In this document: positions 12,586-22,300 of the stretch, piece by piece
Layout of the letters: each line of letters begins with the position of its first letter
Numbering within the stretch: the first letter of the stretch is position 1
From: a virus
Direction: 5' to 3' (one strand)
Virus record (IMG/VR): IMGVR_UViG_3300017783_000120
Coordinates: 1-31,199 of that record
Length of the DNA: 31,199 nucleotides
Notes under the pieces: model-generated
Database searches by the model: none
Told to the model about the DNA's origin: nothing
Seen by the model: the letters and a program-made list of their open reading frames with translations, nothing else
Program-made: the position numbers and the translations under genes

Positions 12586-14121
12586 ATGAAGATAATTAGG
12601 GATAAGGCAATACTGCTGAAAGTCCGTAATCCTAAACAGATCACGACTGTAATCCCAAAGAGCAAGGAGTTGTCAATGAATGAAGTCGTTGTAAATTGGG
12701 GACTTGACGAAGCCCACACCCTACGTGGGTTAAATATAAACGTGCCGTCACCTATCACTAAACGTTATTCCTGGCCTGGACAGTATAAGCCGTTCGATCA
12801 TCAAAAGACTACAGCATCGTTTATGACGATGAACAAAAAGTCCTTTTGTTTCAACGAACAAGGCACAGGCAAGACCGCCTCTGCTATCTGGGCGGCTGAC
12901 TATCTTATGACGCAAGGCAAAGTAAATCGTGTGCTAGTGATATGCCCCTTGTCGATTATGGATAGTGCATGGCGTAATGATTTGTTTTCTTTTGCGATGC
13001 ACAGGAGTGTAGATGTTGCCCATGGCAGCAAGGATAAGCGCAAGAAAATTATAAACAGTGGGGCTGATTTTGTAATTATAAACTACGATGGCGTAGAGGT
13101 TGTCAAAGACGAGATAGCAAACGGTGGGTTTGATTTGTTTATTGTGGACGAAGCTACGCATTACAAAAATGCACAAACAAAGCGATGGAAAACACTAAAC
13201 AAACTGATCGGCGATAACGATTGGTTGTGGATGATGACAGGTACGCCTGCTGCACAAAGTCCAGTAGACGCCTACGGTCTGGCTAAATTAGTGAACCCTC
13301 TGTCTGTACCAAGATTCTTTGGGTCATGGCGTGACATGGTTATGTGGAAAGTCACTCAGTTTACATGGAAGCCTAAAGACACAGCAAAGGATACAGTCTT
13401 CCGAGCGTTGCAACCTGCAATCCGTTTTACAAAGGACGAATGTCTTGACTTACCAGACATGGTGTACACCAAACGGTTTGTAGAGATGACGAAGCAACAA
13501 CAGCAATACTATGAAATGCTGCGTAAAAGGATGGTTATGCAGGTGGCAGGAGAAGATGTTACAGCCGCCAATGCTGCGATTAATCTGAATAAGCTCCTAC
13601 AGATAAGTGCAGGTGCAGTGTACACCGATGATGGCGATACGGTGCAGTTCGATATAAAGAATCGATATCAAGCGTTGAAAGAAGTAATAGATGAAAGCAG
13701 TCAAAAGGTTTTGGTGTTTGTGCCTTTTAGACACGCTATTGATCTACTTACTGAGAAGCTTGCCAGGGACGGCGTAACGTCGGAGATCATACGAGGAGAT
13801 GTTTCTGCGAGTAGACGTACTGACATCTTTGCCCGCTTCCAACACGATCCAGATCCCAAAGTGTTAGTCATACAGCCACAAGCAGCAGCGCATGGAGTCA
13901 CGTTGACAGCAGCGAACACTGTTGTGTGGTGGGGACCGACATCGTCGCTAGAAACATACGCACAAGCAAACGCACGTGTTCATCGCTCTGGGCAGAAGCA
14001 TAAATGCACTGTGATACAGTTGGCAGGATCGGCTGCGGAAAAACGTATTTACCGTATGTTAGATGCTCGTATCAATATACATACAGAAATGATAAATTTA
14101 TACAAAGAAATACTTGACTAA
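12586..14121 (+). CDS. SNF2-type superfamily 2 helicase
   Basis: A 511-residue ATPase with complete SF2 motifs: Walker A EQGTGKTA at residues 91-98, DEAT at 188-191, TGTP at 218-221, and QPQAAAHGVTLTAANTVVWW followed by QANARVHRSGQ (motifs V and VI) in the C-terminal lobe. The RVHRSGQ ending is diagnostic of the SNF2 group. Compact SNF2 helicases of this length are standard members of phage replication modules beside family A polymerases, probably remodelling DNA or displacing proteins at forks. The start follows GGAGAACAAC. Its 3' end overlaps a possible promoter at 14114-14141. Confidence 0.95.
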   Translation: MKIIRDKAILLKVRNPKQITTVIPKSKELSMNEVVVNWGLDEAHTLRGLNINVPSPITKRYSWPGQYKPFDHQKTTASFMTMNKKSFCFNEQGTGKTASAIWAADYLMTQGKVNRVLVICPLSIMDSAWRNDLFSFAMHRSVDVAHGSKDKRKKIINSGADFVIINYDGVEVVKDEIANGGFDLFIVDEATHYKNAQTKRWKTLNKLIGDNDWLWMMTGTPAAQSPVDAYGLAKLVNPLSVPRFFGSWRDMVMWKVTQFTWKPKDTAKDTVFRALQPAIRFTKDECLDLPDMVYTKRFVEMTKQQQQYYEMLRKRMVMQVAGEDVTAANAAINLNKLLQISAGAVYTDDGDTVQFDIKNRYQALKEVIDESSQKVLVFVPFRHAIDLLTEKLARDGVTSEIIRGDVSASRRTDIFARFQHDPDPKVLVIQPQAAAHGVTLTAANTVVWWGPTSSLETYAQANARVHRSGQKHKCTVIQLAGSAAEKRIYRMLDARINIHTEMINLYKEILD

Positions 14122-14141
14122 GTAGTATAAGTTATTATATG
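14114..14141 (+). promoter_or_regulatory. Possible internal promoter in AT-rich intergenic stretch
   Basis: TTGACT at 14114-14119, then a 16-base spacer and TATATG at 14136-14141. The following bases to 14160 are almost all A/T, unlike the rest of the operon. A second early or middle promoter here would boost the single-stranded-DNA-binding and primase genes. The 52-base gap is one of the longest in this region. Confidence 0.45.
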
Positions 14142-14173
14142 TCAGATATATAAATATATAATGGAGAACACAA

Positions 14174-14563
14174 ATGGCGGTATCAGTCGAAGGGCTTACA
14201 AAAGCCTACATCAAAATACGTGATAAGCGTTCGGAGTTGTCTGCCAAATTCAAAGAAGAAGATGGTGATCTTGCTGAAAAGCAAGATAAGATTAAACGTG
14301 CCTTGCTAAAATACTGTAAAGAACAGGGCGTGGACAGTGTAAGAACTCCTGCGGGATTATTCTATCGCACTGTCAAACAACGTTACTGGACAAGCGATTG
14401 GGATTCTATGCACTCTTTTATTATGGAGCATCAAGTCCCTGAGTTTTTCGAGAAGCGTTTAAATCAAACCAATGTACGACAGTTTATAGAAGAGAATCCT
14501 GATTCGGTTCCCGCAGGTCTCAACGTAGACTCGGAGTACGTCATCTCTGTGAGGAAAAAATGA
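14174..14563 (+). CDS. Conserved phage protein of replication module (129 aa)
   Basis: A helical N-terminal half (VEGLTKAYIKIRDKRSEL, then LAEKQDKIKRALLKYC) is followed by a segment with TPAGLFYRTVKQRYWTSDWDSM and a NPDSVPAGLNVDSEY end. I recognise this layout as a widespread hypothetical phage protein found near SSB and helix-turn-helix genes. It has some resemblance in architecture (helical stalk plus globular end) to Gam-type DNA-end-binding proteins, but I see no decisive motif. The start follows GGAGAACACAA. It overlaps the next gene in ATGA (14560-14563). Confidence 0.75.
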   Translation: MAVSVEGLTKAYIKIRDKRSELSAKFKEEDGDLAEKQDKIKRALLKYCKEQGVDSVRTPAGLFYRTVKQRYWTSDWDSMHSFIMEHQVPEFFEKRLNQTNVRQFIEENPDSVPAGLNVDSEYVISVRKK

Positions 14564-14760
14564 ACGAAGATACACCATATGTTAACATTAATAAGGTTGC
14601 AGACTACTTCCAAGTATCTGTGTCAACCGTCCGTAAATGGATAAACAACGATTATATACCTGATAGCACATACATAAAAATCGGTGAGGTCTATAGGTTT
14701 AGACTGGATGATGTGGAGTCTGCGCTGTCAGAAGCAAGCAAAACAGGAACGGCTGAATAA
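14560..14760 (+). CDS. Excisionase-family (MerR-like) helix-turn-helix protein
   Basis: A 66-residue DNA-binding protein. VNINKVADYFQVSVSTVRKWINNDYIP is a helix-turn-helix of the excisionase/HTH_17 family, followed by the usual beta-hairpin wing (YIKIGEVYRFRLDDVESAL). Proteins of this family act as excisionases, transcription regulators or origin-binding factors. No integrase is visible, so regulation or replication control is more likely than excision. It is the only clear sequence-specific DNA-binding protein in the window and a candidate reader of the GTAGTG palindromes. It overlaps both neighbours (ATGA and TAATG). Confidence 0.85.
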   Translation: MNEDTPYVNINKVADYFQVSVSTVRKWINNDYIPDSTYIKIGEVYRFRLDDVESALSEASKTGTAE

Positions 14761-15467
14761 TGTCCAATATGGCATCTACTAATAACACTGTGCATCAGAT
14801 AACCTTGGGTGGTAAACGTTTTAGCAAGTCTGTAGACGGTGAACGCATTGGTGCTGTTGATAGTCCAATGAACGTAATAATAGTAAATGCCGCAAAGTTG
14901 GCTCGTACCTATTATAAAGATGAGTACGATCCAAACAGTCCATCTGCCCCAACATGTTGGTCGCCAGATACGCAAGTCCCATCCGTTGATGTGCCGACAA
15001 GTCAAAAACAGTCTGCTCGATGTATGGATTGTCAGCAGAACATCAAAGGATCAAGTGATGGCGGTGGTCGCGCTTGTAGGTTTTCTCAACGCCTAGCTAT
15101 CCTTCTGGAAGGGCAGATGGACACCGTTTATCAAATACGAATCCCTGCTACCTCTATTTTTGGCAACGCCAAGGATGGCAACATGGGCATGCAGGCATAC
15201 GCTAAATATCTTCATAAGCACAAGACACCATCGATAGCTGTGGTGACACAGATGCGCTTTGATGATAAAACTGATTCACCCAAATTGTTTTTCAAAGCCG
15301 TTCGTGCACTTGAAGAGCAAGAGCTTCAGATAGCTTTGAAGCAGAAGAGCAGCCATGCGGCAAGCATTGCTGCGCTACAAACCGTAGCGATTCCAAGAGA
15401 GGACGCTATAAATAAGTCTCCGTTTACGGCAGTAGACGGGTTTGAGTATAACAAAGGAGAAGACTAA
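14760..15467 (+). CDS. Cysteine-containing phage protein paired with SSB
   Basis: A 235-residue protein with four central cysteines: Cys in PTCWS, CMDCQ and ACRFS (about residues 60-105), a likely zinc site. The C-terminal half (IPATSIFGNAKDGNMGMQAYAKYL, then FKAVRAL) is typical of a conserved hypothetical that precedes SSB-type genes in marine phages. It might be a partner or paralogue of the single-stranded-DNA-binding protein: both genes have 235 residues and similar position, but I cannot show homology. It overlaps its neighbours by 1 base each. Confidence 0.7.
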   Translation: MSNMASTNNTVHQITLGGKRFSKSVDGERIGAVDSPMNVIIVNAAKLARTYYKDEYDPNSPSAPTCWSPDTQVPSVDVPTSQKQSARCMDCQQNIKGSSDGGGRACRFSQRLAILLEGQMDTVYQIRIPATSIFGNAKDGNMGMQAYAKYLHKHKTPSIAVVTQMRFDDKTDSPKLFFKAVRALEEQELQIALKQKSSHAASIAALQTVAIPREDAINKSPFTAVDGFEYNKGED

Positions 15468-16174
15468 TGGCAGAAGCCAAACCTATGCACTTAATTAAGA
15501 ACGTTACAGCTATGTATCCACGTCTGGATCAGACTTACAGATACGACAGAAACATCCCACCAAGGGGTAAAACTGTGCCTTGTGGCCCAACAGAAGAGAA
15601 TGCGAAGTATGAAATGGACTTCCGCATGACTGAGGCACAAGCAAAAGAGCTGTATAAAGCCATGGTAGCCGCATATAAAGAACAGGCGGCTTCTGATTGG
15701 CCTGCTATGCCCAAGCACACAGACGTGTTTGAGGTAGATATGGACGGTGGTTACATCGGTTCTGTACAGTTAAAAGGTCAGTATAAAGGCAAGGTAACAG
15801 AACCACCTTTGCATGTAGACGCAAAGAACAGGAAGTTACCGTCATCGTTTAAGCTTACTCATGGCAGCACTATAAACATAGGAGTTACTCTTGTGCCTTA
15901 TAGTATGAGTTCACACGGAGTATCGCTAAGAGTGAAAGCCGTGCAAGTACTGGAACTTGCTGAGAAGAAACAATATTCACCGTTTGAAGCACAAGACGGT
16001 TTCTCTGTAGAAGAAGATGATGCTTCAGCCGTGTTTGAAGATGTAATCGATTCTGCACCTGTTGAAGCAGATGAGATTCCCGAACCGAAGAAGGTCGCCA
16101 AAAAGAAAGAGGTAGCTGCTCCCTCTAACGAAGAGGGTGACCTTGCGGCTCTCGTTGATGACTGGGACGATTAA
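15467..16174 (+). CDS. Single-stranded DNA-binding protein (T7 gp2.5/DUF2815-like)
   Basis: A 235-residue protein with a beta-rich core up to about residue 165, then an acidic, Lys/Pro-spaced linker and the end LAALVDDWDD. The acidic aromatic-containing tail is the hallmark of phage and bacterial SSBs, where it recruits polymerase and helicase. Length and the core (KPMHLIKNVTAMYPRLDQ, SSFKLTHGSTINIGVTLVPY) fit the phage SSB group related to DUF2815. It lies between the presumed cofactor gene and the primase-helicase, as expected for a replisome cluster. Confidence 0.85.
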   Translation: MAEAKPMHLIKNVTAMYPRLDQTYRYDRNIPPRGKTVPCGPTEENAKYEMDFRMTEAQAKELYKAMVAAYKEQAASDWPAMPKHTDVFEVDMDGGYIGSVQLKGQYKGKVTEPPLHVDAKNRKLPSSFKLTHGSTINIGVTLVPYSMSSHGVSLRVKAVQVLELAEKKQYSPFEAQDGFSVEEDDASAVFEDVIDSAPVEADEIPEPKKVAKKKEVAAPSNEEGDLAALVDDWDD

Positions 16175-16218
16175 GAAGGTAAGGGGGAACTTCTTATCCT
16201 AATATTAACGAGAGAGTG

Positions 16219-16255
16219 TCGTGGTGAGGTAGACTCCTATCACACCTCACCACGA
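16219..16255 (+). promoter_or_regulatory. Twelve-bp perfect inverted repeat before the primase gene
   Basis: TCGTGGTGAGGT at 16219-16230 and ACCTCACCACGA at 16244-16255 form a perfect 12-bp stem around a 13-base loop, 20 bases before the primase start. It is followed by ATTCATTTT, too interrupted for a confident terminator. A second weaker hairpin (AAGAAG at 16173-16178 with CTTCTT at 16190-16195) lies just upstream. Possible roles are attenuation of the long primase gene, an operator, or replication-origin structure. Confidence 0.65.
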
Positions 16256-16275
16256 TTCATTTTGGAGCAGCAGCA

Positions 16276-19089
16276 ATGGAAACAACAGATTTTTTGGGGA
16301 GAGTACTAAGCGACAGCGGTCACTACTGCATGTTTGCCGCAAGAAGCAAAGATAAAAAAAGAATACAAAAATTTTATAGCACTATCGAAGAAGTAGAACG
16401 GGCTGCAAGTAAGTTTGATTCTGATGAGTTCGATGTATACTTTGCACTCAGTACATTCAAAGAACCCACAAACCGAAAGGGCGATAACGCACACGAGCTT
16501 AAATCCTTGTTTTTGGATTTAGATTGCGGTCCTTCAAAAGAATATCCCACGCAGCAAGCAGCAATCGAAGCGTTGCGTAGTTTCTGTAAACAACTCTCCC
16601 TGCCTAGACCTACAATGGTCAACAGCGGACGAGGTGTACATGTATACTGGAGCCTTACCGAAGCGGTTTCGGCAGAGGATTGGGTAAGCGCAGCAGAGAC
16701 ATTAAAGCAGGCTTGCGTTGATAACGGACTTCTTGCAGACCCTGCCGTGACAGCAGATGTAGCACGTATACTACGTGTGCCGAATACGCATAACTATAAA
16801 GGCGATCCACCTCTATCAGTAAGCTTGTTTGGTGTAGACCTGCCAGAACCTGTTGTCTTGTCTGAGTTTGTCGCCAAGCTTGGCGTATTGAAGCCAGTTA
16901 CCAACATAGACTTGGGTACAGATGCATTGTACGAAGCATATGCCGATAACTCAGAAAACGTTTTTAAAACGATTATAAAGAAGACCATCGAAGGACGTGG
17001 ATGCGAGCAGCTACGTTTTATAGCTACAAAACAGGAAGAAGTCAGCGAACCACTGTGGCGAGCAGGACTATCGATTACAAAGTTTTGTATAGATGGGGAC
17101 AAAGCAGCAGAGAGAATATCTGATAAGCATCCTGATTACAGCGAAGATATGATGCGTAAAAAGGTAGACGAGATAAAAGGTCCGTATACATGTGCACGTT
17201 TTGACGAGCTGAACGAAGGGGTATGCACAGAGTGTCCTTTGTGGGGTGAGATTAAATCGCCGATTGTGTTGGGCAAACGCATCAAAGCAGCACAGGGTTC
17301 AGCAACGGTATCTGCACCTGTTGCAGGTAAAAAACAAGATAGAGAGTTTGATATACCAGAATACCCGTCACCGTATTTTAGAGGGGTAGCAGGCGGCGTG
17401 TTTATGCGTAGCAGCAACGAAGATGGGGACATAGAAGAAGAGGTAATATACCATCACGATATATACATTACTCGTAGGTTGCATGACGAAGAGCTTGGCG
17501 AAACGTTAGTATTTCGACTACACTTACCAAGAGATGGTGTACGTCAGTTCAGTGTGCCGCTTACGCATGTGACCTCAAGAGAAGAGTTTCGTAAAAGCAT
17601 GGCGCGAGAGGGCGTAACTGCATGGGGAAGGAGTCTAGATAAGCTTATGGCATATACAACGAAGTGGGTCGATGAATTACAGAAAACATCTATGGCAGAC
17701 GAAGCACATAGACAATTTGGTTGGGTCGATGACGACATGGAAGAGTTTGTACTTGGAGATAAACTTATCACTGGTGCAGAGATTAGCTACAACCCCCCAT
17801 CATCTAAGACAGCAGGGCTGATAGATGCGTTTGAGCCAAAAGGCTCACGTGAGAAGAGCATAGACATGCTGAACTTTTACGACAAGGCAGGATGGGAGCT
17901 ACATCAATACATCGTTGGCGTCGGATTCGGCTCGCCTCTAATGGCTTTGACAGGGCTAAACAGCATGGCAGTGCATCTACATGGCGGCACAGGCGTAGGT
18001 AAAACAACCGCACAGATGGCTTGCTTATCTTTATGGGGCAACCCAGAAGATCTGATGAACGCCAAAGATGATACTCACAACGCTAGGATGAACCGTGGTG
18101 AGGTGATGCACAGCTTACCCCTGGTGTCTGATGAGATGACTAACATAACAAGCAGAGAGATGTCTGAGTATGTTTATCAAGTGTCAGGCGGACGTCAGAA
18201 GAACCGTCTCGCATCAAACGGTAACATAGAAAGAACTCGTGGTAAGCCTTGGCAACTGTTAGCTCTTAGCTCTGGGAACACCAGTGCATGGGAGATACTG
18301 AGTCGAGACAAAGCCATGCCGAAAGCAGAGATGCAGCGGCTGTTTGAGATACAAGTAAAGAAACTAATCAATGCTGTTGGTCAGAACGACGATACAACTG
18401 ATCTGTTTAATGAGTTGAAAAAGAACTATGGTTGGATCGGCCCAGAGTATACGCAGTGGGTGATAAACAACAAAGAAGAAGCCAAGCGCACCGTCGAGTC
18501 TGTCAAGCGCAGAATAGACGCTGCGGCAGGGCTAGGACCAGAAAATAGGTTTTGGTCAAACGGCAATGCTGTAATTCTTGCAGGGCTTATCATAGCTAAG
18601 AACCTTGGGTTTGTTAATTATGACGTGGGTGCTGTATATAAATGGGTGGTAAAAGAACTGATTATACGAAACAACTTTGTCAACGACATCGGCGCATCGG
18701 TATCCCAAACACTCAACAACTACTTGTCAGAGAACTACAACAACCTGCTGAAGATAGAAAGCACACAGGACTTGCGAGGCAAGAACGACAGTGGTCTGGA
18801 TCAGCTTGTACCTATTTCGGCATCGCCAAGGGGCTTCTTGGTTGCACGGTACGAGCCTGACACAAAACTGTTATTCCTACGTATCAAGCCATTTAGAGAG
18901 TGGTGTATAGATCAGCAGATAAACTACGCTAGTCTTGTGGACGATCTGAAAGATAAGCTGAACGCCAAGCGTATAAAGAAACGTTTGACTAAAGGCACAG
19001 ACTTTAATCTGCCACCAGACTGGGTGTTGGAGATGAAATTTGAAGAGCTAGATGAGGGCAGTGATGGATCAGAAAGTGATGAAGCTTGA
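16276..19089 (+). CDS. Fused primase (AEP-like) and DUF927 helicase
   Basis: A 937-residue bifunctional replication protein. The N-terminal domain has DLD at 81-83, SGRGVHVYW at 117-125 and ARILRVPNTHNYK at 163-175, the pattern of archaeo-eukaryotic-type primases. A Cys cluster with CTECPLW near residue 320 could bind zinc. The C-terminal DUF927-type helicase domain has Walker A GGTGVGKTT at 570-578, a DEM Walker B-like segment (LVSDEM) and ALSSGN as sensor. It synthesises primers and unwinds DNA at the fork. The start is preceded by GGAG at 16264-16267 and the stop overlaps the next small gene. Confidence 0.9.
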   Translation: METTDFLGRVLSDSGHYCMFAARSKDKKRIQKFYSTIEEVERAASKFDSDEFDVYFALSTFKEPTNRKGDNAHELKSLFLDLDCGPSKEYPTQQAAIEALRSFCKQLSLPRPTMVNSGRGVHVYWSLTEAVSAEDWVSAAETLKQACVDNGLLADPAVTADVARILRVPNTHNYKGDPPLSVSLFGVDLPEPVVLSEFVAKLGVLKPVTNIDLGTDALYEAYADNSENVFKTIIKKTIEGRGCEQLRFIATKQEEVSEPLWRAGLSITKFCIDGDKAAERISDKHPDYSEDMMRKKVDEIKGPYTCARFDELNEGVCTECPLWGEIKSPIVLGKRIKAAQGSATVSAPVAGKKQDREFDIPEYPSPYFRGVAGGVFMRSSNEDGDIEEEVIYHHDIYITRRLHDEELGETLVFRLHLPRDGVRQFSVPLTHVTSREEFRKSMAREGVTAWGRSLDKLMAYTTKWVDELQKTSMADEAHRQFGWVDDDMEEFVLGDKLITGAEISYNPPSSKTAGLIDAFEPKGSREKSIDMLNFYDKAGWELHQYIVGVGFGSPLMALTGLNSMAVHLHGGTGVGKTTAQMACLSLWGNPEDLMNAKDDTHNARMNRGEVMHSLPLVSDEMTNITSREMSEYVYQVSGGRQKNRLASNGNIERTRGKPWQLLALSSGNTSAWEILSRDKAMPKAEMQRLFEIQVKKLINAVGQNDDTTDLFNELKKNYGWIGPEYTQWVINNKEEAKRTVESVKRRIDAAAGLGPENRFWSNGNAVILAGLIIAKNLGFVNYDVGAVYKWVVKELIIRNNFVNDIGASVSQTLNNYLSENYNNLLKIESTQDLRGKNDSGLDQLVPISASPRGFLVARYEPDTKLLFLRIKPFREWCIDQQINYASLVDDLKDKLNAKRIKKRLTKGTDFNLPPDWVLEMKFEELDEGSDGSESDEA

Positions 19090-19291
19090 TGATTTGAACC
19101 CTGACGGGCTTCGGATCACAATAAACTGGGACGCAATGGACGTAGGGTCATCTATATTTGTACCCTGCATCAACACCGAAAAGGGTAAAAAACAACTAAA
19201 AAGTGTTGCAAAAATGAAAGCATGGGAATTTGAGGTGCAGATTTGTGTTGAAAACAAAAAACTTGGTTTACGTGCGTGGAGAACTATGTGA
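19064..19291 (+). CDS. Small phage protein at the end of the rightward operon
   Basis: A 75-residue basic protein with a beta-rich pattern (GLRITINWDAMDVGSSIFVPCI, then WEFEVQICVENKKLGLRAWRTM). Similar short proteins are common at the end of phage replication clusters, with no known role. ATG at 19064 is preferred over 19052 because GAGGG at 19054-19058 gives good spacing; a third ATG at 19079 is possible. It overlaps the primase-helicase by 26 bases. Transcription ends shortly after at the hairpins at 19305-19370. Confidence 0.7.
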   Translation: MDQKVMKLDDLNPDGLRITINWDAMDVGSSIFVPCINTEKGKKQLKSVAKMKAWEFEVQICVENKKLGLRAWRTM

Positions 19292-19304
19292 TATACTATA
19301 TCTG

Positions 19305-19325
19305 ACAACGTCCTCTAGATGTTGT
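19305..19325 (+). promoter_or_regulatory. Hairpin preceding the terminator
   Basis: ACAACGTC and GATGTTGT pair as an 8-bp stem with one G-U pair and a CTCTA loop. It is the first of two tandem hairpins after the last rightward gene and may help stop transcription or protect the 3' end. Confidence 0.45.
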
Positions 19326-19341
19326 TCTCCATTGTTATACT

Positions 19342-19370
19342 GACCCCTGCATCTTGTGGGGGTCTTTTTT
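19342..19370 (+). terminator. Intrinsic terminator of the rightward operon
   Basis: GACCCC at 19342-19347 pairs with GGGGTC at 19359-19364, followed directly by six T residues (19365-19370). This is a classic rho-independent terminator for rightward transcription. Its T-tract overlaps the stop codon of the leftward giant gene (19369-19371). Read leftward there is no T-tract, so leftward transcripts would need another signal. Confidence 0.85.
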
Positions 19371-22300
19371 AGTCTAGGTCGTATTCTTCTAAACTTTCTA
19401 GCATACCATCAGTGAAAGATACTCCACCGCGCATATTTTTAGAAAGTCTTAAAAATGATTTGAGCGATCTGCTTTTTGTCTCTGCTGTTATCAATTCATC
19501 TTTTATAAACGCTTCGGGTATGGATGCATTAAACTCAGCAATCAACTCGTCTACTCTTTGCACTTCTTCAAGGTCACCTTCACGCATCGCCATGTTACGT
19601 CTTCGTAAAAGCTTTGTGCGTTTGCTGTCTAGCGATGTTTGTTTACGTCTTTCGTTTTTGTTTATCTCAAGTCGCTGTATGTAGGATTGTGGTGCAAACC
19701 CTGCAAGCTGCATTGCCACATTATATGGATTGATGTCTTCGGTAATAGCATCTCCACGTCTAGTCGTTGCCCCCTCAGTCGCAAATCTAAAGGACTTCAT
19801 ACCGTTACGAACAGCCGCAGGAACCATAGATTCTACGCCTCTGTACCATTCACCCTCGTAAACATCACCTATACCACGCTCAATACTTAGCCCTACACCG
19901 ATTACTGGGCCTCCAAGTTGCTCTATCAATGTCCATAGATTACTTTGATCTTTGTCTATGATCGGTGCACGATAGAGCAGACTGTTCATTGAGATTCGAT
20001 TAGCTAGATCTATACCCAACATCTCATTAGCAAGCCCACCGTAAATACCTTCTCCTACGAACTTACGTGTAGCTGCCTCGAAGTCATCTTCATCATCATC
20101 TGCAAACATGTTGTAGAGTACACCTATTGCACCCATTAACGGCATACCACCAAGCCCTGCAAATATACCTGTAGAGATAAGAAAGTTACGCCCTGCTGCA
20201 CGTGCAACTTTTCTGTCATTAGCTATAGCTTGCGCTTCTTCACGAGAAACGTTCATGTCAGTCATTATTTTATCTATGTTAGTTGTGCCTGCCGACTCTT
20301 TAGCTAGTTTTGCCATCATATAGTATTTACTGATTGCAAATCTTTTGAAGAGAAACAGCACGTTACCGATTCCGCTTTGTGCTACGATTGGGCGACCTGC
20401 GGAAGCAGTTGCACCGAGAGTAAATTCTGTAGCATCTATAGCTTCTTGAGCTGCCTCACGATAGTCAGCTTCAGTAAGATCACCTTTTTGCCGTCTAAGT
20501 TTCTGTACTTCTAGTAGATATGCGGATACGAGTGTGGTCTCACGGTTAAATCTTTCTGAGTGATGAAACATAAAACTAGAAAATTTATTAAAAGTTTCTA
20601 GCGGTGCGCCTCTACCCATTTCCAGATTTTCTTGTGTCATGGACTGATTAAACTGTCCTTGATCTGTACCCATTTGAATTAGTATGTCACCACCATTCTG
20701 TTGTAAGATGGGAGGTAATTGACCCAGTTCGTAGTTAGCGATTGATTTACCAAACGCTCCCATGTTTACTTCTTGCTGAACAGGTTGTCCGTCAGGTCCA
20801 GTTACCATAACGGTTCTTGTTTTAGGTGCGCCCATAAATAACTTAGAAGCTGTGCCGAATGTTCTAGAAGTAGCACCTGCACCATGTTTTCCTGCAAGCA
20901 CAGGCATGGCACTCATGGCTACATCAAAGAATGTTATAGCTGCGGAAGAAAAGTTAAGCCCCATGGTATAGCCGAATCCAAGACTATTAACTATTTGAGA
21001 AGCACGATTTATGTCGGGACTTTGTGCAAACGTAGCTATTTGTGAGAGTTTACCCGCCATCATAGATGTGCGTGGGTCTTGATCGTACTTGCCACTCGTC
21101 AATTTGTTCTTAAACCCAACAAGCTCTGCGCTTGCTTTCATTTGCACAAGCTGCCTGTTTAAGTCACGACCCTTCTCTTTCATCATGGTATAGGCATCAA
21201 ACTCTGTGCCTCCCATACCAGTCGGTGTGGTATCTCCGATAAACCCACGTACATTCCCACGCTTACGAAAGCCCTGTAGAAAAGAACGCTCTGGCATGGC
21301 ATCTAATACAAGATCTATTACTTCACTCATTGCTTCTTTAGATACATTTGCACCATTTAGCGTGTCAAAAAGCTCGCCTACAAACCCAGGTGATGGGTTG
21401 TTCTCATACTCGAATCGTTTTGAAGCCGAAGTTATAGATGTTTCTTTGGCTCCTGCATTCTCCGCCGCCTGCAATGCTTGTGTCGCTTTACGCTCTGTAG
21501 CGTAGTATTCTACAAAGCGTTCTGGTCTCCCTGTGCTAGGGTCGGCTGCTTGATATGTTAGTCTATATGCCCCTTTACGCATCAAAGGGAAGTATGGTGT
21601 GATGGTGCCGCTTTGCTTTTGCATCATCTCCTGTATCTTAGCCATCGCCGACTTGCGCTGTTCTAAATTAGGGATTGTGGCCTTTAGACGTATGTCTAAC
21701 GCTTCCATTATCTCTTTGTATGTATCCTGAAAGTAATTACGCATCTGCCGATAGAACGCCTGCCCTTCAGAACCTAGCTTGTTGTACTCTGCTCTTAGTT
21801 GATCGTATTCCGCAGAACGCTCTTTGTCGTTACGAATGCCTTTCATATACTCTACATCAGTGCGTGACGGATCAACCTGTAGATAAGTGCTACGCGGTAT
21901 AAGGTTGTTTAATATCTGCGCTTTGTCTTTATTTTTACGTTGCCACTTGTGGAGATTGAAAAGAATCGAGTCTAACATTTCTGACTTTTTTCTTAACGAT
22001 CCACTCATTGTGTTTATTATAGTGTTGAGTTCCCTAGCAAACGGGATGAACTTCTTAGCTTTATCTGTCAAGATGTTTACAGGTAACGTGTTTAAGTACC
22101 AACTCCGCAGCGTTCGTGACGCTCCTTCGTTAAATATGACATCTGCGCTATCTGCAACTGAGGTACGGATACCTTCTGGTACAACGCTTGCTGCGCCTCT
22201 GGCTAAGTTCTTCGCTCCCGTCTTTGAGCCTGCTAACATCAGCATGGGTGCTGCTGCACGTGTGGCAGGAGATGGAGAAAGCATACCGTCTATGATGCGA

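Noticed and set aside
14560-14760. Xis gene of an integration module
   Set aside because: The family is called excisionase-like, but there is no integrase or attachment site in view; regulation or replication is the safer reading.
19317-19334. Leftward gene start (inverse of GGAGAACAACAT)
   Set aside because: The sequence matches the shared start context on the minus strand, but no ATG follows in place and no gene lies beyond it on that strand.
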